DNA from: Microbacterium proteolyticum
Lineage (GTDB): Bacteria; Actinomycetota; Actinomycetes; Actinomycetales; Microbacteriaceae
Assembly: GCF_029639405.1 (NCBI RefSeq)
Contig: NZ_CP121274.1
Location: 1,178,001 to 1,242,000, forward strand
Length of the DNA: 64,000 bases
Reading direction: 5' to 3'
Part shown: positions 8,902 through 19,670 of the stretch, in pieces
Layout: each line of letters opens with the position of its first letter
Numbering within the stretch: the stretch's first letter is position 1
The notes under the pieces: model-generated
Told to the model about the DNA's origin: nothing
What the model saw: only the letters and a program-made list of their open reading frames with translations
Database searches by the model: none
Position numbers and translations under genes: made by a program

Positions 8902-9236
8902 GCGGCGGCCTTGCGCTGCAGGCACCGGACGACGTCGGCGCGGAGATCGGCGTAGTCGACGGTGGCGGCCGACGGGAGCGCGCGGATGACGACCGAGGCG
9001 CCCCCGCGGACGAGCGGGAGCGCCTCGGCGCACACCGCCTTGAGACGGCGGCGGACGGTGTTGCGTGTGACGGCGGAGCCGACCTGGCGGCTCACGATGA
9101 AGCCGAACCGTGCGGGACCTTCGTCCGGCACGCTGCCGACGTAGGTGACGGTGTGCGTTCCGGCACACCGAGAACCCCGACGGACGGTGGCTTTGTAATC
9201 CGATCCGCGGGTGAGTCGGTTCGGCTTCGCGAGCAC
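8898..9236 (-). CDS. rnpA: Ribonuclease P protein component
   Basis: 112 aa from GTG 9236, reading (V)LAKPNRLTRGSDYKATVRRG, a standard RnpA start. It binds RNase P RNA to mature tRNA 5' ends. The RNR motif is RNTVRRRLKA in the second half, with FGFIVSRQVGSAV before it. The start lies nine bases after the rpmH stop, the classic rpmH-rnpA arrangement. The longer open frame upstream overlaps rpmH and is not used. Confidence 0.97.
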   Translation of the reverse strand: MLAKPNRLTRGSDYKATVRRGSRCAGTHTVTYVGSVPDEGPARFGFIVSRQVGSAVTRNTVRRRLKAVCAEALPLVRGGASVVIRALPSAATVDYADLRADVVRCLQRKAAA

Positions 9237-9244
9237 TAGGTGGG

Positions 9245-9382
9245 TCAGGCCGAGAGCTCGGTGCGGCCCTTGGCGCGACGCGCCGCGAGGATGCCGCGGC
9301 CGGCGCGCGTACGCATACGGGCGCGGAAGCCGTGCTTCTTGGCGCGACGGCGGTTGTTGGGCTGGAAGGTGCGCTTGCTCAT
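9245..9382 (-). CDS. rpmH: 50S ribosomal protein L34
   Basis: 45 aa, below usual gene-finder length. It reads [20 protein letters not shown] and ends GRTELSA. The whole protein is basic and matches bacterial L34 end to end. It is the first gene of the leftward origin-proximal series and is divergent from dnaA. Confidence 0.98.
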   Translation of the reverse strand: MSKRTFQPNNRRRAKKHGFRARMRTRAGRGILAARRAKGRTELSA

Positions 9383-9677
9383 GGGTCACTCCGGAGGTGA
9401 TGTCACCCGATGCTCTTCTGCCGGGGGACGTGGTCGGGACTGCCGTGTAGGCATAAGTCAACCGACTAAGGCTACGTCGTGCGCGACGTTAACTCAAACC
9501 GGGAGGTCGACCGCTCATTATCCCCAGGCGTCGTCCACACCCGTGGCAAAGACACGCGAGCGCGTTCTACAGTTGATTTGGCTCCGTGCGGACCGCGAAC
9601 TAGCGTGTCCCCGGAAGTTATCCACAGGTTCGGCGCGCTGCACGTCGACAGTCGCGCGCCGAGATCCCGGAGGGGAT
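9383..9677. promoter_or_regulatory. rpmH-dnaA intergenic region with DnaA-box-like sites
   Basis: 295 bp holding the divergent promoters of rpmH and dnaA. One perfect DnaA box TTATCCACA is at 9618-9626. Near matches are TTATCCCCA (9518-9526) and TCGTCCACA (9531-9539). A GTTAAC palindrome is at 9488-9493. The boxes sit close upstream of dnaA, so DnaA autoregulation is likely. Whether this segment is also part of oriC cannot be told from sequence alone. Confidence 0.75.
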
Positions 9678-11102
9678 ATGTCATTGCACCAAGTACCGGA
9701 TGTTCCCGTCTGGTCCGCCGTGCTCGACCATCTCCTCACCGATGACCGCGTCACCCCGCAGCTCCACGGCTTCCTGAACCTCGCCGTTCCGCAGGGCGTC
9801 ATGGGGGGCACGCTCTACCTCGACGTCCCGAACGACCTGACCGCGGCGCAGATGAACAAGCGCATGCGCGCGCCCATCCTCGAGGCGCTCACGCAGGTGC
9901 AGGGCGTCGACCCCGAAGTCAGCAACTTCCGCGTGGTCGTGAACCCCGACCTCATCGAGTCGCACCGTTCCGCACCCGCCGCCGACGAACGACCGGTCGC
10001 GAACTCGACACCGAACACCCACTCGCCCCTGCCCGAGCAGGCGCCCGACCCGATCGTCCCGGCATCCCGGAACGACACGCGGTTGAACCCGAAGTACACC
10101 TTCGACAACTTCGTCATCGGGCAGTCCAACCGCTTCGCGCATGCCGCCGCGGTCGCCGTGGCCGAGGCCCCCGCGAAGGCGTACAACCCGCTCTTCATCT
10201 ACGGCGACTCCGGACTCGGCAAGACCCACCTCCTCCACGCGATCGGCGATTACGCCGCGAGCATGTACGCCGGCATCCGCGTGCGCTACGTCTCGAGCGA
10301 GGAGTTCACGAACGACTTCATCAACTCGATCGCGAACAACCGCGGCTCGGCCTTCCAGGCCCGCTATCGCGACGTCGACATCCTGCTCATCGACGACATC
10401 CAGTTCCTGCAGGGTCGCGCCGAGACGCAGGAAGCGTTCTTCCACACCTTCAACACGCTGCACGATCACGACAAGCAGGTCGTCATCACCAGCGACCTCC
10501 CTCCGAAGCAGCTCACCGGGTTCGAAGACCGCATGCGCAGCCGCTTCGAGTGGGGTCTCATCACCGACGTGCAGGCGCCCGACCTGGAGACGCGTATCGC
10601 GATCCTCCGCAAGAAGGCGCAGAGCGAACGACTCCTCATCCCCGACGACGTCCTCGAGTACATCGCGACCGTGGTCTCGTCGAACATCCGCGAGCTCGAG
10701 GGCGCGCTCATCCGCGTGTCCGCCTTCGCCAGCCTGAATCGCTCGACGCTCGACATGTCTCTGGCGCAGACCGTGCTCCGCGACATCATCGACCAGGACG
10801 ACGCGAACGTGGTCTCGCCGACCGACATCATCACCGCGACCGCGCAGTACTTCAAGCTGTCGGTCGACGATCTCTACGGGTCGAGTCGGTCGCAGGCCGT
10901 GGCCACGGCGCGACAGATCGCCATGTACCTCTGCCGTGAACGCACGAGCCTGTCCCTGCCGAAGATCGGGCAGCTGTTCGGCAACCGCGATCACACGACG
11001 GTGATGTACGCGTACAAGAAGATCAGCGACCTCATGAAGGAGCGGCGCTCGATCTACAACCAGGTGTCCGAGATCACGACGCAGCTGGGGCGCATGCGCT
11101 GA
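9678..11102 (+). CDS. dnaA: Chromosomal replication initiator DnaA
   Basis: 474 aa. The ATG follows GGAGGGG closely and gives MSLHQVPDVPVWSAVLDHLL; the frame is open further upstream but overlaps rpmH. Domain I is N-terminal, and a Pro-rich linker lies at about 95-135. The AAA+ domain has Walker A GDSGLGKTHLL and Walker B LLIDDIQFLQ. Domain IV ends with the box-recognition signature FGNRDHTTVMYAYKKI. It binds DnaA boxes on both sides of its own gene. Confidence 0.99.
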   Translation: MSLHQVPDVPVWSAVLDHLLTDDRVTPQLHGFLNLAVPQGVMGGTLYLDVPNDLTAAQMNKRMRAPILEALTQVQGVDPEVSNFRVVVNPDLIESHRSAPAADERPVANSTPNTHSPLPEQAPDPIVPASRNDTRLNPKYTFDNFVIGQSNRFAHAAAVAVAEAPAKAYNPLFIYGDSGLGKTHLLHAIGDYAASMYAGIRVRYVSSEEFTNDFINSIANNRGSAFQARYRDVDILLIDDIQFLQGRAETQEAFFHTFNTLHDHDKQVVITSDLPPKQLTGFEDRMRSRFEWGLITDVQAPDLETRIAILRKKAQSERLLIPDDVLEYIATVVSSNIRELEGALIRVSAFASLNRSTLDMSLAQTVLRDIIDQDDANVVSPTDIITATAQYFKLSVDDLYGSSRSQAVATARQIAMYLCRERTSLSLPKIGQLFGNRDHTTVMYAYKKISDLMKERRSIYNQVSEITTQLGRMR

Positions 11103-11115
11103 GCGCCCACCTGAA

Positions 11116-11160
11116 CTGAGGGGTTCCTCCGCATCCGCGGGCGAACCCCTCAGTCGTTTT
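11116..11160 (+). terminator. Intrinsic terminator of dnaA
   Basis: An 11-bp stem (CTGAGGGGTTC at 11116-11126 pairing with GAACCCCTCAG at 11143-11153) is followed by TCGTTTT. It separates dnaA transcription from the origin. Confidence 0.85.
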
Positions 11161-11189
11161 CGCGCGCCAGCGGGGCCGTCAGCGACGTT

Positions 11190-11480
11190 CGCGGCAGATC
11201 TTTTACTCGGTTCTACACAGTGTGGAAAACCTGTGGATAACTCGAATTCTCTGCGGAAGACATGTGAACGACACGCGTCCGCCTGTGGAGGAAGCGGAGA
11301 ACCCGCACTCGACCGAACGTGTTAACTGCCCAGGCTCTCCGCAAGGCGTCCACAGATCACACGCGTGTAGTTCCCTTGTGTTAACACGCCTCGCGCGAGT
11401 TATCCACACTCTCCACAGCTGTTAACAAGATGAAGAATCCATTGATGAGTTAACAGAGGTTCGATGACCTTGCAGTGCGA
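11190..11480. other. oriC: Replication origin oriC (dnaA-dnaN intergenic)
   Basis: An A+T-richer stretch with clustered DnaA boxes. Perfect boxes are TGTGGATAA at 11232-11240 (reverse) and TTATCCACA at 11400-11408. Near matches are TGTGGAAAA 11221-11229, TGTGGAGGA 11284-11292, GCGTCCACA 11346-11354 and CTCTCCACA 11409-11417. Four GTTAAC palindromes occur at 11321, 11380, 11421 and 11449, and an ACACGCGTGT dyad at 11359-11368. An AT-rich run at about 11421-11455 could be the unwinding element. Left genes read left and right genes read right from this region, as expected for the origin. Confidence 0.92.
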
Positions 11481-11552
11481 ACGTGTGCCGACGTGTGCCG
11501 ACTCGGTCGGGCACTAGCATGGGTAAGCCATACCGCCGTCAAGGGAGCGCCC

Positions 11553-12704
11553 GTGAAGTTTCACGTCAATCGCGATGTCTTCAGCGAAGCCGTTTCGTTC
11601 GTGGTCAAGCTCCTGCCACAGCGCAACCCCCAGCCGATCCTCGCCGGTGTGCTGATCGAAGCGGGCGAGCAGGGTCTCACCCTCGCCGCGTTCGACTACG
11701 AAGCATCCGCCCGCACCACGATCGAAGCGACCGTCGACGAGCCGGGAACGATCCTCGTCCACGGCCGTCTGCTCTCCGACATCGCGAGCCGGCTCCCCAA
11801 CGCGCCCATCCAGATCGCGGTCGACGACGACGGCGGTATCCTGCTCACGTGCGGCTCGGCCCGCTTCACGCTGGCATCCATGCCCGTGCAGGAGTACCCG
11901 GCCATCCCCGAGGTCACCGGCGAGTCCGGTCTGGTCCCCGCCGACGACTTCGCCACCGCGATCGCGCAGGTCGCCTTCGCCGCGTCGCGAGACGACGTCA
12001 CCCCCGTCCTCACGGGTGTGCAGCTCGAGGTCACCGGCACGCAGCTGAGCCTCGTCGCCACCGACCGCTACCGCGTCGCGCTCCGCGAGATCCCCTGGGA
12101 CGGCGGGGCTGCGGCATCCGACGAGCCCACGGCCGCCCTCGTGCCGGCACGCACGCTGCAGGAAGTCGGCAAGACCTTCGCGCACGGCGGCGACATCTCG
12201 ATCGCCTTCTCGGGCTCGGGCGACCGCGAGATCATCGCCTTCTCTTCGGGCAACAAGACCGTCACGTCGCTGCTCATCAAGGGCAACTTCCCGCCCGTGC
12301 GCCGTCTCTTCCCCGCGCAGACCGAGCACCACAGCGTCGTCAACACCGCAGAGCTCGCCGAAGCCGTGCGCCGTGTCGCCCTCGTGCTCGACCGGTCCGC
12401 CCCGCTGCGCTTCACCTTCGGTCCGGACGGGGTGTCGATGGACGCCTCGGGCACCGAGCAGGCCCGCGCGACGGAATCCGTCGACGCGACGCTCGTCGGC
12501 GACGAGGTCACCCTCGGCCTGAACCCGCAGTACCTGCTCGAGTCCCTCGGCGCCGTCCGCAGCGAGTTCGCGCGCATCACGTTCACCTCGAGCGACAACG
12601 CCAACAAGCTCAGCCCGGTGCTCATCACCCCGCAGACCTCGGTCGACAAGGGCGGCGAGGGCTCGTTCAAGTACCTGCTGCAGCCCAATCTCCTCCTGCG
12701 CTGA
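11553..12704 (+). CDS. dnaN: DNA polymerase III sliding clamp (beta subunit)
   Basis: 383 aa from GTG 11553 (KFHVNRDVFSEAVSFVVKLL), the usual DnaN start in actinobacteria. The frame is open a little further upstream into the origin. Three clamp domains are recognisable, with ATDRYRVALREIPW near the middle and the C-terminal KYLLQPNLLLR ending. It tethers DNA polymerase to the template. It stands immediately downstream of oriC and upstream of recF. Confidence 0.98.
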   Translation: MKFHVNRDVFSEAVSFVVKLLPQRNPQPILAGVLIEAGEQGLTLAAFDYEASARTTIEATVDEPGTILVHGRLLSDIASRLPNAPIQIAVDDDGGILLTCGSARFTLASMPVQEYPAIPEVTGESGLVPADDFATAIAQVAFAASRDDVTPVLTGVQLEVTGTQLSLVATDRYRVALREIPWDGGAAASDEPTAALVPARTLQEVGKTFAHGGDISIAFSGSGDREIIAFSSGNKTVTSLLIKGNFPPVRRLFPAQTEHHSVVNTAELAEAVRRVALVLDRSAPLRFTFGPDGVSMDASGTEQARATESVDATLVGDEVTLGLNPQYLLESLGAVRSEFARITFTSSDNANKLSPVLITPQTSVDKGGEGSFKYLLQPNLLLR

Positions 12705-12752
12705 GGGGGCTCCGGCCCGGCGCATGTCGGGGCCGGCGGGTAGTCTGACCCG

Positions 12753-13904
12753 GTGATCGTGGAGCAGCTCGAACTGACGGATTTCCGCAATTATGCGGCC
12801 GCCGACGTGGCGCTCTCGGCCGGGGCGAACCTCTTCGTCGGCCGCAACGGTCAGGGGAAGACGAATCTCGTCGAGGCCGTCGCGTATCTCGCGACGCTGG
12901 GCTCGCATCGCGTCTCCAGTGACGCTCCGATGGTGCGTGACGGGGCGGATGCCGCGATCGTCCGGGCGCGTCTGGCCCACGGGGAACGCAGCGTGCTGCT
13001 CGAGCTGCAGCTGAACCGGCAGGGATCGAACAAGGCGCGGGTCAACGGCGTGAACGTCCGCACCGCCGAACTGCCCCGCTACGCGCAGGTGGTGCTGTTC
13101 GCCCCCGAGGATCTGCAGATCGTGCGGGGCGACCCGTCGGCGCGTCGGCGGTTCGCCGATCAGCTCATCGTCCAGCGGTCCCCGCGTCTGGCCGGCGTCC
13201 TGGCCGACTACGACCGTGTGCTCCGCCAGCGCACCGCGCTGCTGAAGTCGGCACGTGCGCGCGGCATCCGCGGCGATGCCCTCGGAACGCTCGACGTGTG
13301 GGACGACAAGCTCGTCGCCCTCGGTACCGAGGTGATCGAGGCGCGTCTGGCGTTGGCATCCGATCTCTCCTCTCCCGTGGCCGAGGCGTACGCCGCGATC
13401 GCGGGTGCCGACCACGACCCGCGTCTGCGCTGGGCGCTGTCTGTGGGCGGGGGCGACCCCGAGGAGGGCGACGACGCCACCGAGGCGGGGGTGACGGGAT
13501 CGCTCGCCGACCAGTTCCGCGCCGCGCTCGCGGCCCGGCGCGCGACCGAGCTCGAGCGGGGCCTGACGCTCGTGGGCCCGCATCGCGACGATCTCGTCCT
13601 CGAAGTGCGGGGTCTGCCCGTGAAGGGATACGCCTCGCACGGCGAGTCGTGGTCGGTGGCGCTGGCTCTGCGCCTGGCATCCGCTCAACTGCTCCGCGCG
13701 GAGTCGCGTCTCGGTGACCCGGTGCTCATCCTCGACGACGTGTTCGCCGAGCTCGACGCCGGTCGCCGCACCCGCCTCGCCGACCTCGTCGCGGGATACG
13801 AGCAGGTCATCGTGACCTCCGCCGTCGAAGAGGACGTGCCCGACGGACTACGTGCGCACGTGGTCCGCGTCGAGGCCGGCCGGATCGAGGGCGCCGATGA
13901 GTGA
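12753..13904 (+). CDS. recF: DNA replication and repair protein RecF
   Basis: 383 aa from GTG 12753. SMC-like ATPase that acts at gaps with RecO and RecR to load RecA. It starts IVEQLELTDFRNYAAADV, with Walker A GRNGQGKTNLVEA at about residue 30. The ABC signature region and Walker B VLILDDVFAELDAGRR are near the C terminus. Its stop overlaps the next gene by eight bases. Confidence 0.98.
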   Translation: MIVEQLELTDFRNYAAADVALSAGANLFVGRNGQGKTNLVEAVAYLATLGSHRVSSDAPMVRDGADAAIVRARLAHGERSVLLELQLNRQGSNKARVNGVNVRTAELPRYAQVVLFAPEDLQIVRGDPSARRRFADQLIVQRSPRLAGVLADYDRVLRQRTALLKSARARGIRGDALGTLDVWDDKLVALGTEVIEARLALASDLSSPVAEAYAAIAGADHDPRLRWALSVGGGDPEEGDDATEAGVTGSLADQFRAALAARRATELERGLTLVGPHRDDLVLEVRGLPVKGYASHGESWSVALALRLASAQLLRAESRLGDPVLILDDVFAELDAGRRTRLADLVAGYEQVIVTSAVEEDVPDGLRAHVVRVEAGRIEGADE

Positions 13905-14385
13905 CGAGCCCGACCTCCCCGAGACCATCGCCACGTACCTGCGGCTGCGCGGTCTCGAGCCGTCGCCGTATCGCAAGAAGAAGCGTCGCCGGCGTGCCGA
14001 CGACGGCGAGAACGCCCCGTTCACCCCGGGCCGCGATCCGCGCGGGCTCGGCGATGTGCTCTCGACCCTGACGAAGTCGGCCGGCTGGGAGCCGCAGCTG
14101 GCGCGCGAAGACCTCGTCCGCACCTGGCACGACGTGGCCGGTGCCGACACCGCCGCGCACACCCGCCCGGTGGCCCTGGATGCCGGGATGCTGACCGTCC
14201 AGGCCGACTCGACGGCGTGGGCGAAGCAGCTCCAGTTGATGCGCGCGCACATCCTGTCGGAGATCATCCGGCGCTTCCCTGAGGCGGGGGTCGAGTCGAT
14301 CCGCTTCATCGGGCCGGACGTCCCCTCCTGGAAATGGGGGACGAGAGCCGTTCCAGGCCGCGGCCCGCGCGATACCTACGGCTAG
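13897..14385 (+). CDS. DUF721 (DciA-like) protein
   Basis: 162 aa. The DUF721 domain lies at about 45-145 (LGDVLSTLTKSAGWEPQL, VRTWHDVAG). DciA proteins of this family load the replicative helicase in bacteria that lack DnaC, so a role at initiation is a family-based inference. The N terminus has a basic patch (YRKKKRRRRADDG). ATG 13897 overlaps the recF end by eight bases. It is in the same place as M. tuberculosis Rv0004, between recF and gyrB. Confidence 0.9.
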   Translation: MSDEPDLPETIATYLRLRGLEPSPYRKKKRRRRADDGENAPFTPGRDPRGLGDVLSTLTKSAGWEPQLAREDLVRTWHDVAGADTAAHTRPVALDAGMLTVQADSTAWAKQLQLMRAHILSEIIRRFPEAGVESIRFIGPDVPSWKWGTRAVPGRGPRDTYG

Positions 14386-14504
14386 GCCATGGTCGGGGTT
14401 GGCTCGATCCGATTTATCCCCTCCTAGGGGCGTACACACCGCTTTGAGCGGCCTCGCGCGGTAGGATGGAGGTTCCGACGAATCGATCTGGAGCTCGCGA
14501 AGTC

Positions 14505-16541
14505 ATGACGTCCGAAAACCCCGACAACGTTTCCGCGGAACCCGAAGCGACGACCAGTGCGAAGGTTCCCAACGAGTACGGGGCAGACGCCATCCAGGTG
14601 CTCGAGGGTCTCGAGGCCGTCCGCAAGCGTCCCGGCATGTACATCGGCTCGACGGGCGAGCGTGGCCTCCACCACCTCGTGCAGGAGATCGTCGACAACT
14701 CCGTCGACGAGGCTCTCGCCGGCTATTGCGACCTGATCGACGTCACGATCCTCTCCGACGGTGCCGTCCGTGTGATCGACAACGGCCGTGGCATCCCGGT
14801 CGACATGCACCGCACCGAGGGCAAGTCGACGGTCGAGGTCGTCCTGACCGTTCTGCACGCCGGTGGAAAGTTCGGCGGTGGCGGGTATGCCGTCTCCGGC
14901 GGTCTGCACGGCGTCGGTTCGTCCGTCGTGAACGCGCTCTCCACCCGCCTCGAGGTCGAGGTCAAGCGCCAGGGACACGTGTGGCGGCAGTCCTTCCGCG
15001 ACGGTGGTGTGCCGTTGGCGCCGCTCGCCCAGGGCGAGGAGAGCGAGGAGACCGGCACGACGATCACGTTCTGGCCGGATGCCACGATCTTCGACACCGT
15101 CGACTTCGACTACGACACCCTCCGCACGCGCTTCCAGCAGATGGCGTTCCTGAACAAGGGACTCCGCATCAGCCTGCGCGATGAGCGCCCGGACGCCGTG
15201 GTCACCGAGGGCGAGCCCGGCGAAGAGGTGACCGCAGCCCGACACGATTCGTTCCTCTACGAGCGCGGCCTCGTCGACTACGTCGAGCACCTCAACCGCG
15301 TGCGCAAGGCCGACGTCGTCAACGACGAGGTCATCGAGGTCGAGTCCGAGGACACCGATCGCAAGATCGCCCTCGAACTGGCCATGCAGTGGACGACGGC
15401 CTACACCGAGAACGTCTTCACCTACGCCAACACGATCAACACCCACGAGGGCGGCACGCACGAGGAAGGGTTCCGCGCGGCGCTGACGACGCTCGTCAAC
15501 CGCTACGCGCGCGCGAACAATCTCCTCAAGGAGAAGGACGACAACCTCACGGGTGAGGACATCCGCGAGGGGCTCACGGCCGTCATCTCGGTGAAGCTCT
15601 CGGAGCCGCAGTTCGAGGGTCAGACCAAGACCAAGCTCGGCAACACCGAGGCGCGCGCCTTCGTGCAGAAGGTCGTCGGCGACAAGCTCGGCGACTGGTT
15701 CGACCGCAACCCCGCGCAGGCCAAGAACATCATCCGGAAGGCCATCGACGCGGCCACCGCGCGCCTCGCCGCCCGCAAGGCCCGTGAGACCGCTCGGCGC
15801 AAGAGCGTCTTCGAGTCCGCGGCCATGCCCGACAAGCTCAAGGACTGCACGTCGAAAGACCCCTCGATCAGCGAGATCTTCCTCGTCGAGGGTGACTCCG
15901 CCGGCGGCTCGGCCGTGCAGGGGCGCGACCCGCACACGCAGGCGATCCTGGCGCTCCGCGGCAAGATCCTGAACGTGGAGCGCGCGCGCCTCGACCGGGC
16001 GCTCGGCAACAAGGAAGTCCAGGCGATGATCCAGGCCTTCGGCACGGGCATCGGCGAAGACTTCGACATGGCCAAGGCCCGGTACCACAAGATCGTCCTC
16101 ATGGCGGATGCCGACGTCGACGGGCAGCACATCACGACGCTGCTGCTCACGCTGCTCTTCCGCTACATGCGCGGTCTCATCGAAGCCGGCTTCGTCTACC
16201 TCGCGCAGCCGCCGCTCTACCGCCTCAAGTGGTCGAACCACCCGCACGAGTACGCGTACAGCGACCGTGAGCGCGACGCGTTGCTCGTCGAGGGTCAGGC
16301 TGCCGGTCGCCGTATCCCGAAGGACAACGGCATCCAGCGCTACAAGGGTCTCGGCGAGATGAACGACCACGAGCTGTGGGAGACCACGATGGACCCCGAG
16401 ACCCGCACCCTCAAGCAGGTCACGATCGACGACGCCGCCGCGGCGGACGAGATCTTCTCCGTGCTCATGGGCGAGGACGTCGAATCGCGACGCAGCTTCA
16501 TCCAGCGCAACGCCAAAGACGTCCGCTTCCTCGACATCTGA
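14505..16541 (+). CDS. gyrB: DNA gyrase subunit B
   Basis: 678-aa ATPase subunit of gyrase. The start at ATG 14505 ([14 protein letters not shown]) has GGAG about 10 bases upstream; an in-frame ATG 39 bases earlier is less well placed. GHKL ATPase motifs include DNGRGIPVD and [21 protein letters not shown] motifs are EGDSAGGSA and DADVDGQHI, and the end is KDVRFLDI. It is followed 32 bases later by gyrA. Confidence 0.98.
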   Translation: MTSENPDNVSAEPEATTSAKVPNEYGADAIQVLEGLEAVRKRPGMYIGSTGERGLHHLVQEIVDNSVDEALAGYCDLIDVTILSDGAVRVIDNGRGIPVDMHRTEGKSTVEVVLTVLHAGGKFGGGGYAVSGGLHGVGSSVVNALSTRLEVEVKRQGHVWRQSFRDGGVPLAPLAQGEESEETGTTITFWPDATIFDTVDFDYDTLRTRFQQMAFLNKGLRISLRDERPDAVVTEGEPGEEVTAARHDSFLYERGLVDYVEHLNRVRKADVVNDEVIEVESEDTDRKIALELAMQWTTAYTENVFTYANTINTHEGGTHEEGFRAALTTLVNRYARANNLLKEKDDNLTGEDIREGLTAVISVKLSEPQFEGQTKTKLGNTEARAFVQKVVGDKLGDWFDRNPAQAKNIIRKAIDAATARLAARKARETARRKSVFESAAMPDKLKDCTSKDPSISEIFLVEGDSAGGSAVQGRDPHTQAILALRGKILNVERARLDRALGNKEVQAMIQAFGTGIGEDFDMAKARYHKIVLMADADVDGQHITTLLLTLLFRYMRGLIEAGFVYLAQPPLYRLKWSNHPHEYAYSDRERDALLVEGQAAGRRIPKDNGIQRYKGLGEMNDHELWETTMDPETRTLKQVTIDDAAAADEIFSVLMGEDVESRRSFIQRNAKDVRFLDI

Positions 16542-16573
16542 TCCCGGTCGACTCGATACGAAACTGAGAATCC

Positions 16574-19201
16574 ATGGCTGACGACATCACTCCCGAGCCC
16601 GCCGGCGCGCCCGAAGTGCCCGCTCACAACCACGGGAAGATCGACCAGGTCGACCTCCAGCTCGAGATGCAGCGGAGCTACCTCGACTACGCGATGAGCG
16701 TCATCGTCGGGCGCGCACTGCCCGACGTGCGCGACGGCCTGAAGCCCGTGCACCGCCGCGTCATCTACGGCATGTACGACGGCGGCTTCCGTCCCGACAA
16801 GTCGTTCTCGAAGTGCGCCCGCGTCGTCGGCGAGGTCATGGGGCACTACCACCCCCACGGCGACGCCCCGATCTACGACGCCCTGGTGCGTCTCGTTCAG
16901 CCGTGGTCGCTGCGCTATCCGCTGGCCCTCGGGCAGGGCAACTTCGGGTCCCCGGGAAATCAGGGCGCGGCCGCGCCCCGGTACACCGAGACGAAGATGG
17001 CTCCCCTCGCGCTCGAGATGGTGCGCGACATCGAGGAAGACACCGTCGACTTCGAGGACAACTACGACGGACAGACCCAGGAGCCGACGGTCCTGCCCGC
17101 GCGCTTCCCGAACCTCCTGGTCAACGGCTCGGTCGGTATCGCCGTCGGTATGGCAACGAACATCCCGCCGCACAACCTGCGCGAGGTCTCCGCCGGCGCC
17201 CTGTGGGCTCTGGAGAACCCGGATGCCAGCCGCGAAGAGCTGCTCGAGGCGCTCATGGAGCGCATCCCCGGGCCCGACTTCCCCACCCACGCGCAGATCC
17301 TCGGCACGCGCGGCATCAAGGACGCGTACCGCACGGGACGCGGCTCGATCACGATGCGCGCCGTGGTCAACATCGAAGAGATCCAGGGACGCACGTGCCT
17401 GGTCATCACCGAGCTGCCGTACCAGGTCAACCCCGACAACGTCGCGGTCAAGATCGGCGACCTCGCCCGCGAAGGCAAGATCACCGGCATCGCCGACATC
17501 CGCGACGAGACGTCGGGTCGTACCGGTCAGCGTCTCGTGGTCGTGCTGAAGCGCGACGCGGTCGCGAAGGTCGTGCTGAACAATCTGTACAAGCACACCC
17601 AGCTGCAGGAGAACTTCGGCGCCAACATGCTCGCCATCGTCGACGGCGTGCCGCGCACCCTGTCGCTCGACGGCTTCATCAGCCTGTGGATCGACCACCA
17701 GATCGAGGTCATCGTCCGGCGCACGCGCTACCGCCTGCGCAAGGCCGAGGAGCGCATGCACATCCTGCGCGGCTACCTCAAGGCGCTCGACGCGCTCGAC
17801 GAGGTCATCGCGCTCATCCGCCGGTCGCCGACGGCTCAGGATGCCAACGAGGGACTGCAGAAGCTCCTCGACATCGACGACATCCAGGCGCAGGCGATCC
17901 TCGACATGCAGCTGCGCCGTCTCGCGGCCCTCGAACGACAGAAGATCGTCGACGAGGCCACCGAGCTCGAGGCGCGCATCGCCGACTACAACGACATCCT
18001 CGCCACCCCCGGTCGCCAGCGCACGATCATCCGAGACGAGCTCACCGCGATCGTCGACCGTTTCGGTGACGACCGCCGCACCGAGATCCTCCACGGCTTC
18101 GACGGAGACGTGTCGATCGAAGACCTCATCGCCGAGGAGGAGATGGTCGTCACCGTCACCCGCGACGGCTACATCAAGCGGACGCGCAGCGACAACTACC
18201 GCCAGCAGCACCGCGGCGGCAAGGGCGTGAAGGGCGCGCAGCTGCGCGCCGACGACGTGGTCGAGCACTTCTTCGTCACCACGACCCACCACTGGCTGCT
18301 GTTCTTCACCAACAAGGGCCGCGTGTACCGCTCGAAGGCGTACGAGGTGCCCGAGGCCGGCCGGGATGCCAAGGGCCAGCACGTCGCGAATCTCCTCGCG
18401 CTCCAGCCCGACGAGGAGATCGCGCAGATCCTCGACATCCGCGACTACAACGTCGCGACCTACCTCGTGCTCGCAACGCGCAACGGTCTGGTCAAGAAGA
18501 CCCGCCTCGACGAGTACGACACCAACCGGCAGGGCGGCGTGATCGCCATCAAGCTCCGCGGCCAGGCCTCGGACGACGGTGAGGATGCCGAGCCGGGTGC
18601 GGCCGACGAACTCGTCAGCGCACTGCTGGTCGACGAGGGCGACGACATCCTCCTCATCAGCCGCCTGGGCATGTCGTTGCGGTTCTCCGCTACCGACAGC
18701 GCGCTGCGTCCGATGGGCCGCTCGACGTCGGGCGTGAAGGGCATGGACTTCCGCGCGGGCGACAGCCTGCTCTCGGCATCCGTCGCCAAGGACGACGAGT
18801 TCGTCTTCATCGTCACCGAGGGCGGCTACGCCAAGCGCACCGCCGTCACCGAGTACCGCATGCAGAACCGCGGCGGACTGGGCATCAAGGTGGCCCGTCT
18901 GACCGAGGATCGCGGGGTTCTCGCGGGCGGTCTGATGGTGTCCGAGGGCGACGAGGTCCTTGTGGTTCTTGCCAGTGGCAAGGTGGTACGCTCCTCCGTG
19001 GCCGAGGTGCCTGCCAAGGGTCGCGACACGATGGGTGTCGTGTTCGCCCGTGCCGGAGGCGATGATCGCATCATCGCGATCGCCCGGAACAGCGAGCGGA
19101 ACCTGACCGAGACGACGGAGACGACCACCGATCCGACCGCGCCCGATGCGGTCGAGACCGCCTCCTCTTCCGAGACCCCCGAGGAAAGTACTGACGCATG
19201 A
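16574..19201 (+). CDS. gyrA: DNA gyrase subunit A
   Basis: 875-aa breakage-reunion subunit. The catalytic tyrosine is in [10 protein letters not shown]. The quinolone region reads [14 protein letters not shown]: Ala replaces the E. coli Ser83, as in mycobacteria, while the Asp87 equivalent is kept. The C-terminal beta-pinwheel has repeated GxxxK/R-type blades and the GyrA-box-like [11 protein letters not shown]. An acidic, Thr/Glu-rich tail of about 30 residues ends the protein. Its TGA overlaps the ATG of the next gene. Confidence 0.98.
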   Translation: MADDITPEPAGAPEVPAHNHGKIDQVDLQLEMQRSYLDYAMSVIVGRALPDVRDGLKPVHRRVIYGMYDGGFRPDKSFSKCARVVGEVMGHYHPHGDAPIYDALVRLVQPWSLRYPLALGQGNFGSPGNQGAAAPRYTETKMAPLALEMVRDIEEDTVDFEDNYDGQTQEPTVLPARFPNLLVNGSVGIAVGMATNIPPHNLREVSAGALWALENPDASREELLEALMERIPGPDFPTHAQILGTRGIKDAYRTGRGSITMRAVVNIEEIQGRTCLVITELPYQVNPDNVAVKIGDLAREGKITGIADIRDETSGRTGQRLVVVLKRDAVAKVVLNNLYKHTQLQENFGANMLAIVDGVPRTLSLDGFISLWIDHQIEVIVRRTRYRLRKAEERMHILRGYLKALDALDEVIALIRRSPTAQDANEGLQKLLDIDDIQAQAILDMQLRRLAALERQKIVDEATELEARIADYNDILATPGRQRTIIRDELTAIVDRFGDDRRTEILHGFDGDVSIEDLIAEEEMVVTVTRDGYIKRTRSDNYRQQHRGGKGVKGAQLRADDVVEHFFVTTTHHWLLFFTNKGRVYRSKAYEVPEAGRDAKGQHVANLLALQPDEEIAQILDIRDYNVATYLVLATRNGLVKKTRLDEYDTNRQGGVIAIKLRGQASDDGEDAEPGAADELVSALLVDEGDDILLISRLGMSLRFSATDSALRPMGRSTSGVKGMDFRAGDSLLSASVAKDDEFVFIVTEGGYAKRTAVTEYRMQNRGGLGIKVARLTEDRGVLAGGLMVSEGDEVLVVLASGKVVRSSVAEVPAKGRDTMGVVFARAGGDDRIIAIARNSERNLTETTETTTDPTAPDAVETASSSETPEESTDA

Positions 19202-19602
19202 GCACGGTAGCCGACAAACTCGCCAAGAAGTCGACTCAGAAGACGTCCGCCAAGCAGGTGCGTCTGCGCCTGGTGTACATCGACTTCTGGTCGGCCCTGA
19301 AGCTCTCCTTCCTGGCCGCGGTCGCGATCGCGATCGTCACGGTCGTGTCGTACTTCCTGGTGTACCTCGTCGTCAGCGCCACCGGCCTCATCACCCGGGC
19401 CGACGAGTTCTTCGCCAGCTTCACCGACGGGAGCGCCACCCTGTCGCAGTACGTGGGCCTGCCCCAGGTGATGGCGTTCGCCGCGATCGTCGCGATCCTC
19501 AACCTGGTCGTCGTGACGGTCATGGGTGCGGTCCTGGCCGGCATCTACAACCTCGCCGTCAAGGTCACGGGCGGCCTGCTCGTGGGCTTCACCTCCAACT
19601 GA
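19198..19602 (+). CDS. DUF3566 membrane protein
   Basis: 134 aa. Two long hydrophobic segments lie at about 35-62 and 90-120, with a short basic cytoplasmic N terminus. It matches the DUF3566 family encoded after gyrA in actinobacteria (Rv0007 position), though it lacks the very long N-terminal extension seen in mycobacteria. The ATG overlaps the gyrA stop (ATGA), so translation is coupled. Function is unknown. Confidence 0.88.
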   Translation: MSTVADKLAKKSTQKTSAKQVRLRLVYIDFWSALKLSFLAAVAIAIVTVVSYFLVYLVVSATGLITRADEFFASFTDGSATLSQYVGLPQVMAFAAIVAILNLVVVTVMGAVLAGIYNLAVKVTGGLLVGFTSN

Positions 19603-19670
19603 CGCCGATTCGGAAAAACCTCGGGATTCAGGTAAAGTCTTCGAGGTTGACGACGTTGCGTCAGCGAGAC

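Noticed and set aside
11558..11571. parS-like GTTTCACGTCAATC at the dnaN start
   Set aside because: It matches only the left part of parS, lacks the dyad, and encodes the conserved DnaN residues FHVN.
11514..13688. 724-aa antisense frame over dnaN and recF
   Set aside because: Both sense genes are essential replication genes with full motifs; the antisense frame has no recognisable domain.
14430..14470. Possible gyrB promoter TTGAGC...TAGGAT
   Set aside because: The spacer is only about 12 bases, too short for a sigma-70-type promoter.
16845..16885. Ala in place of Ser83 in GyrA as a resistance mutation
   Set aside because: Ala at this site is normal in several actinobacteria, including mycobacteria, so it does not show acquired resistance.
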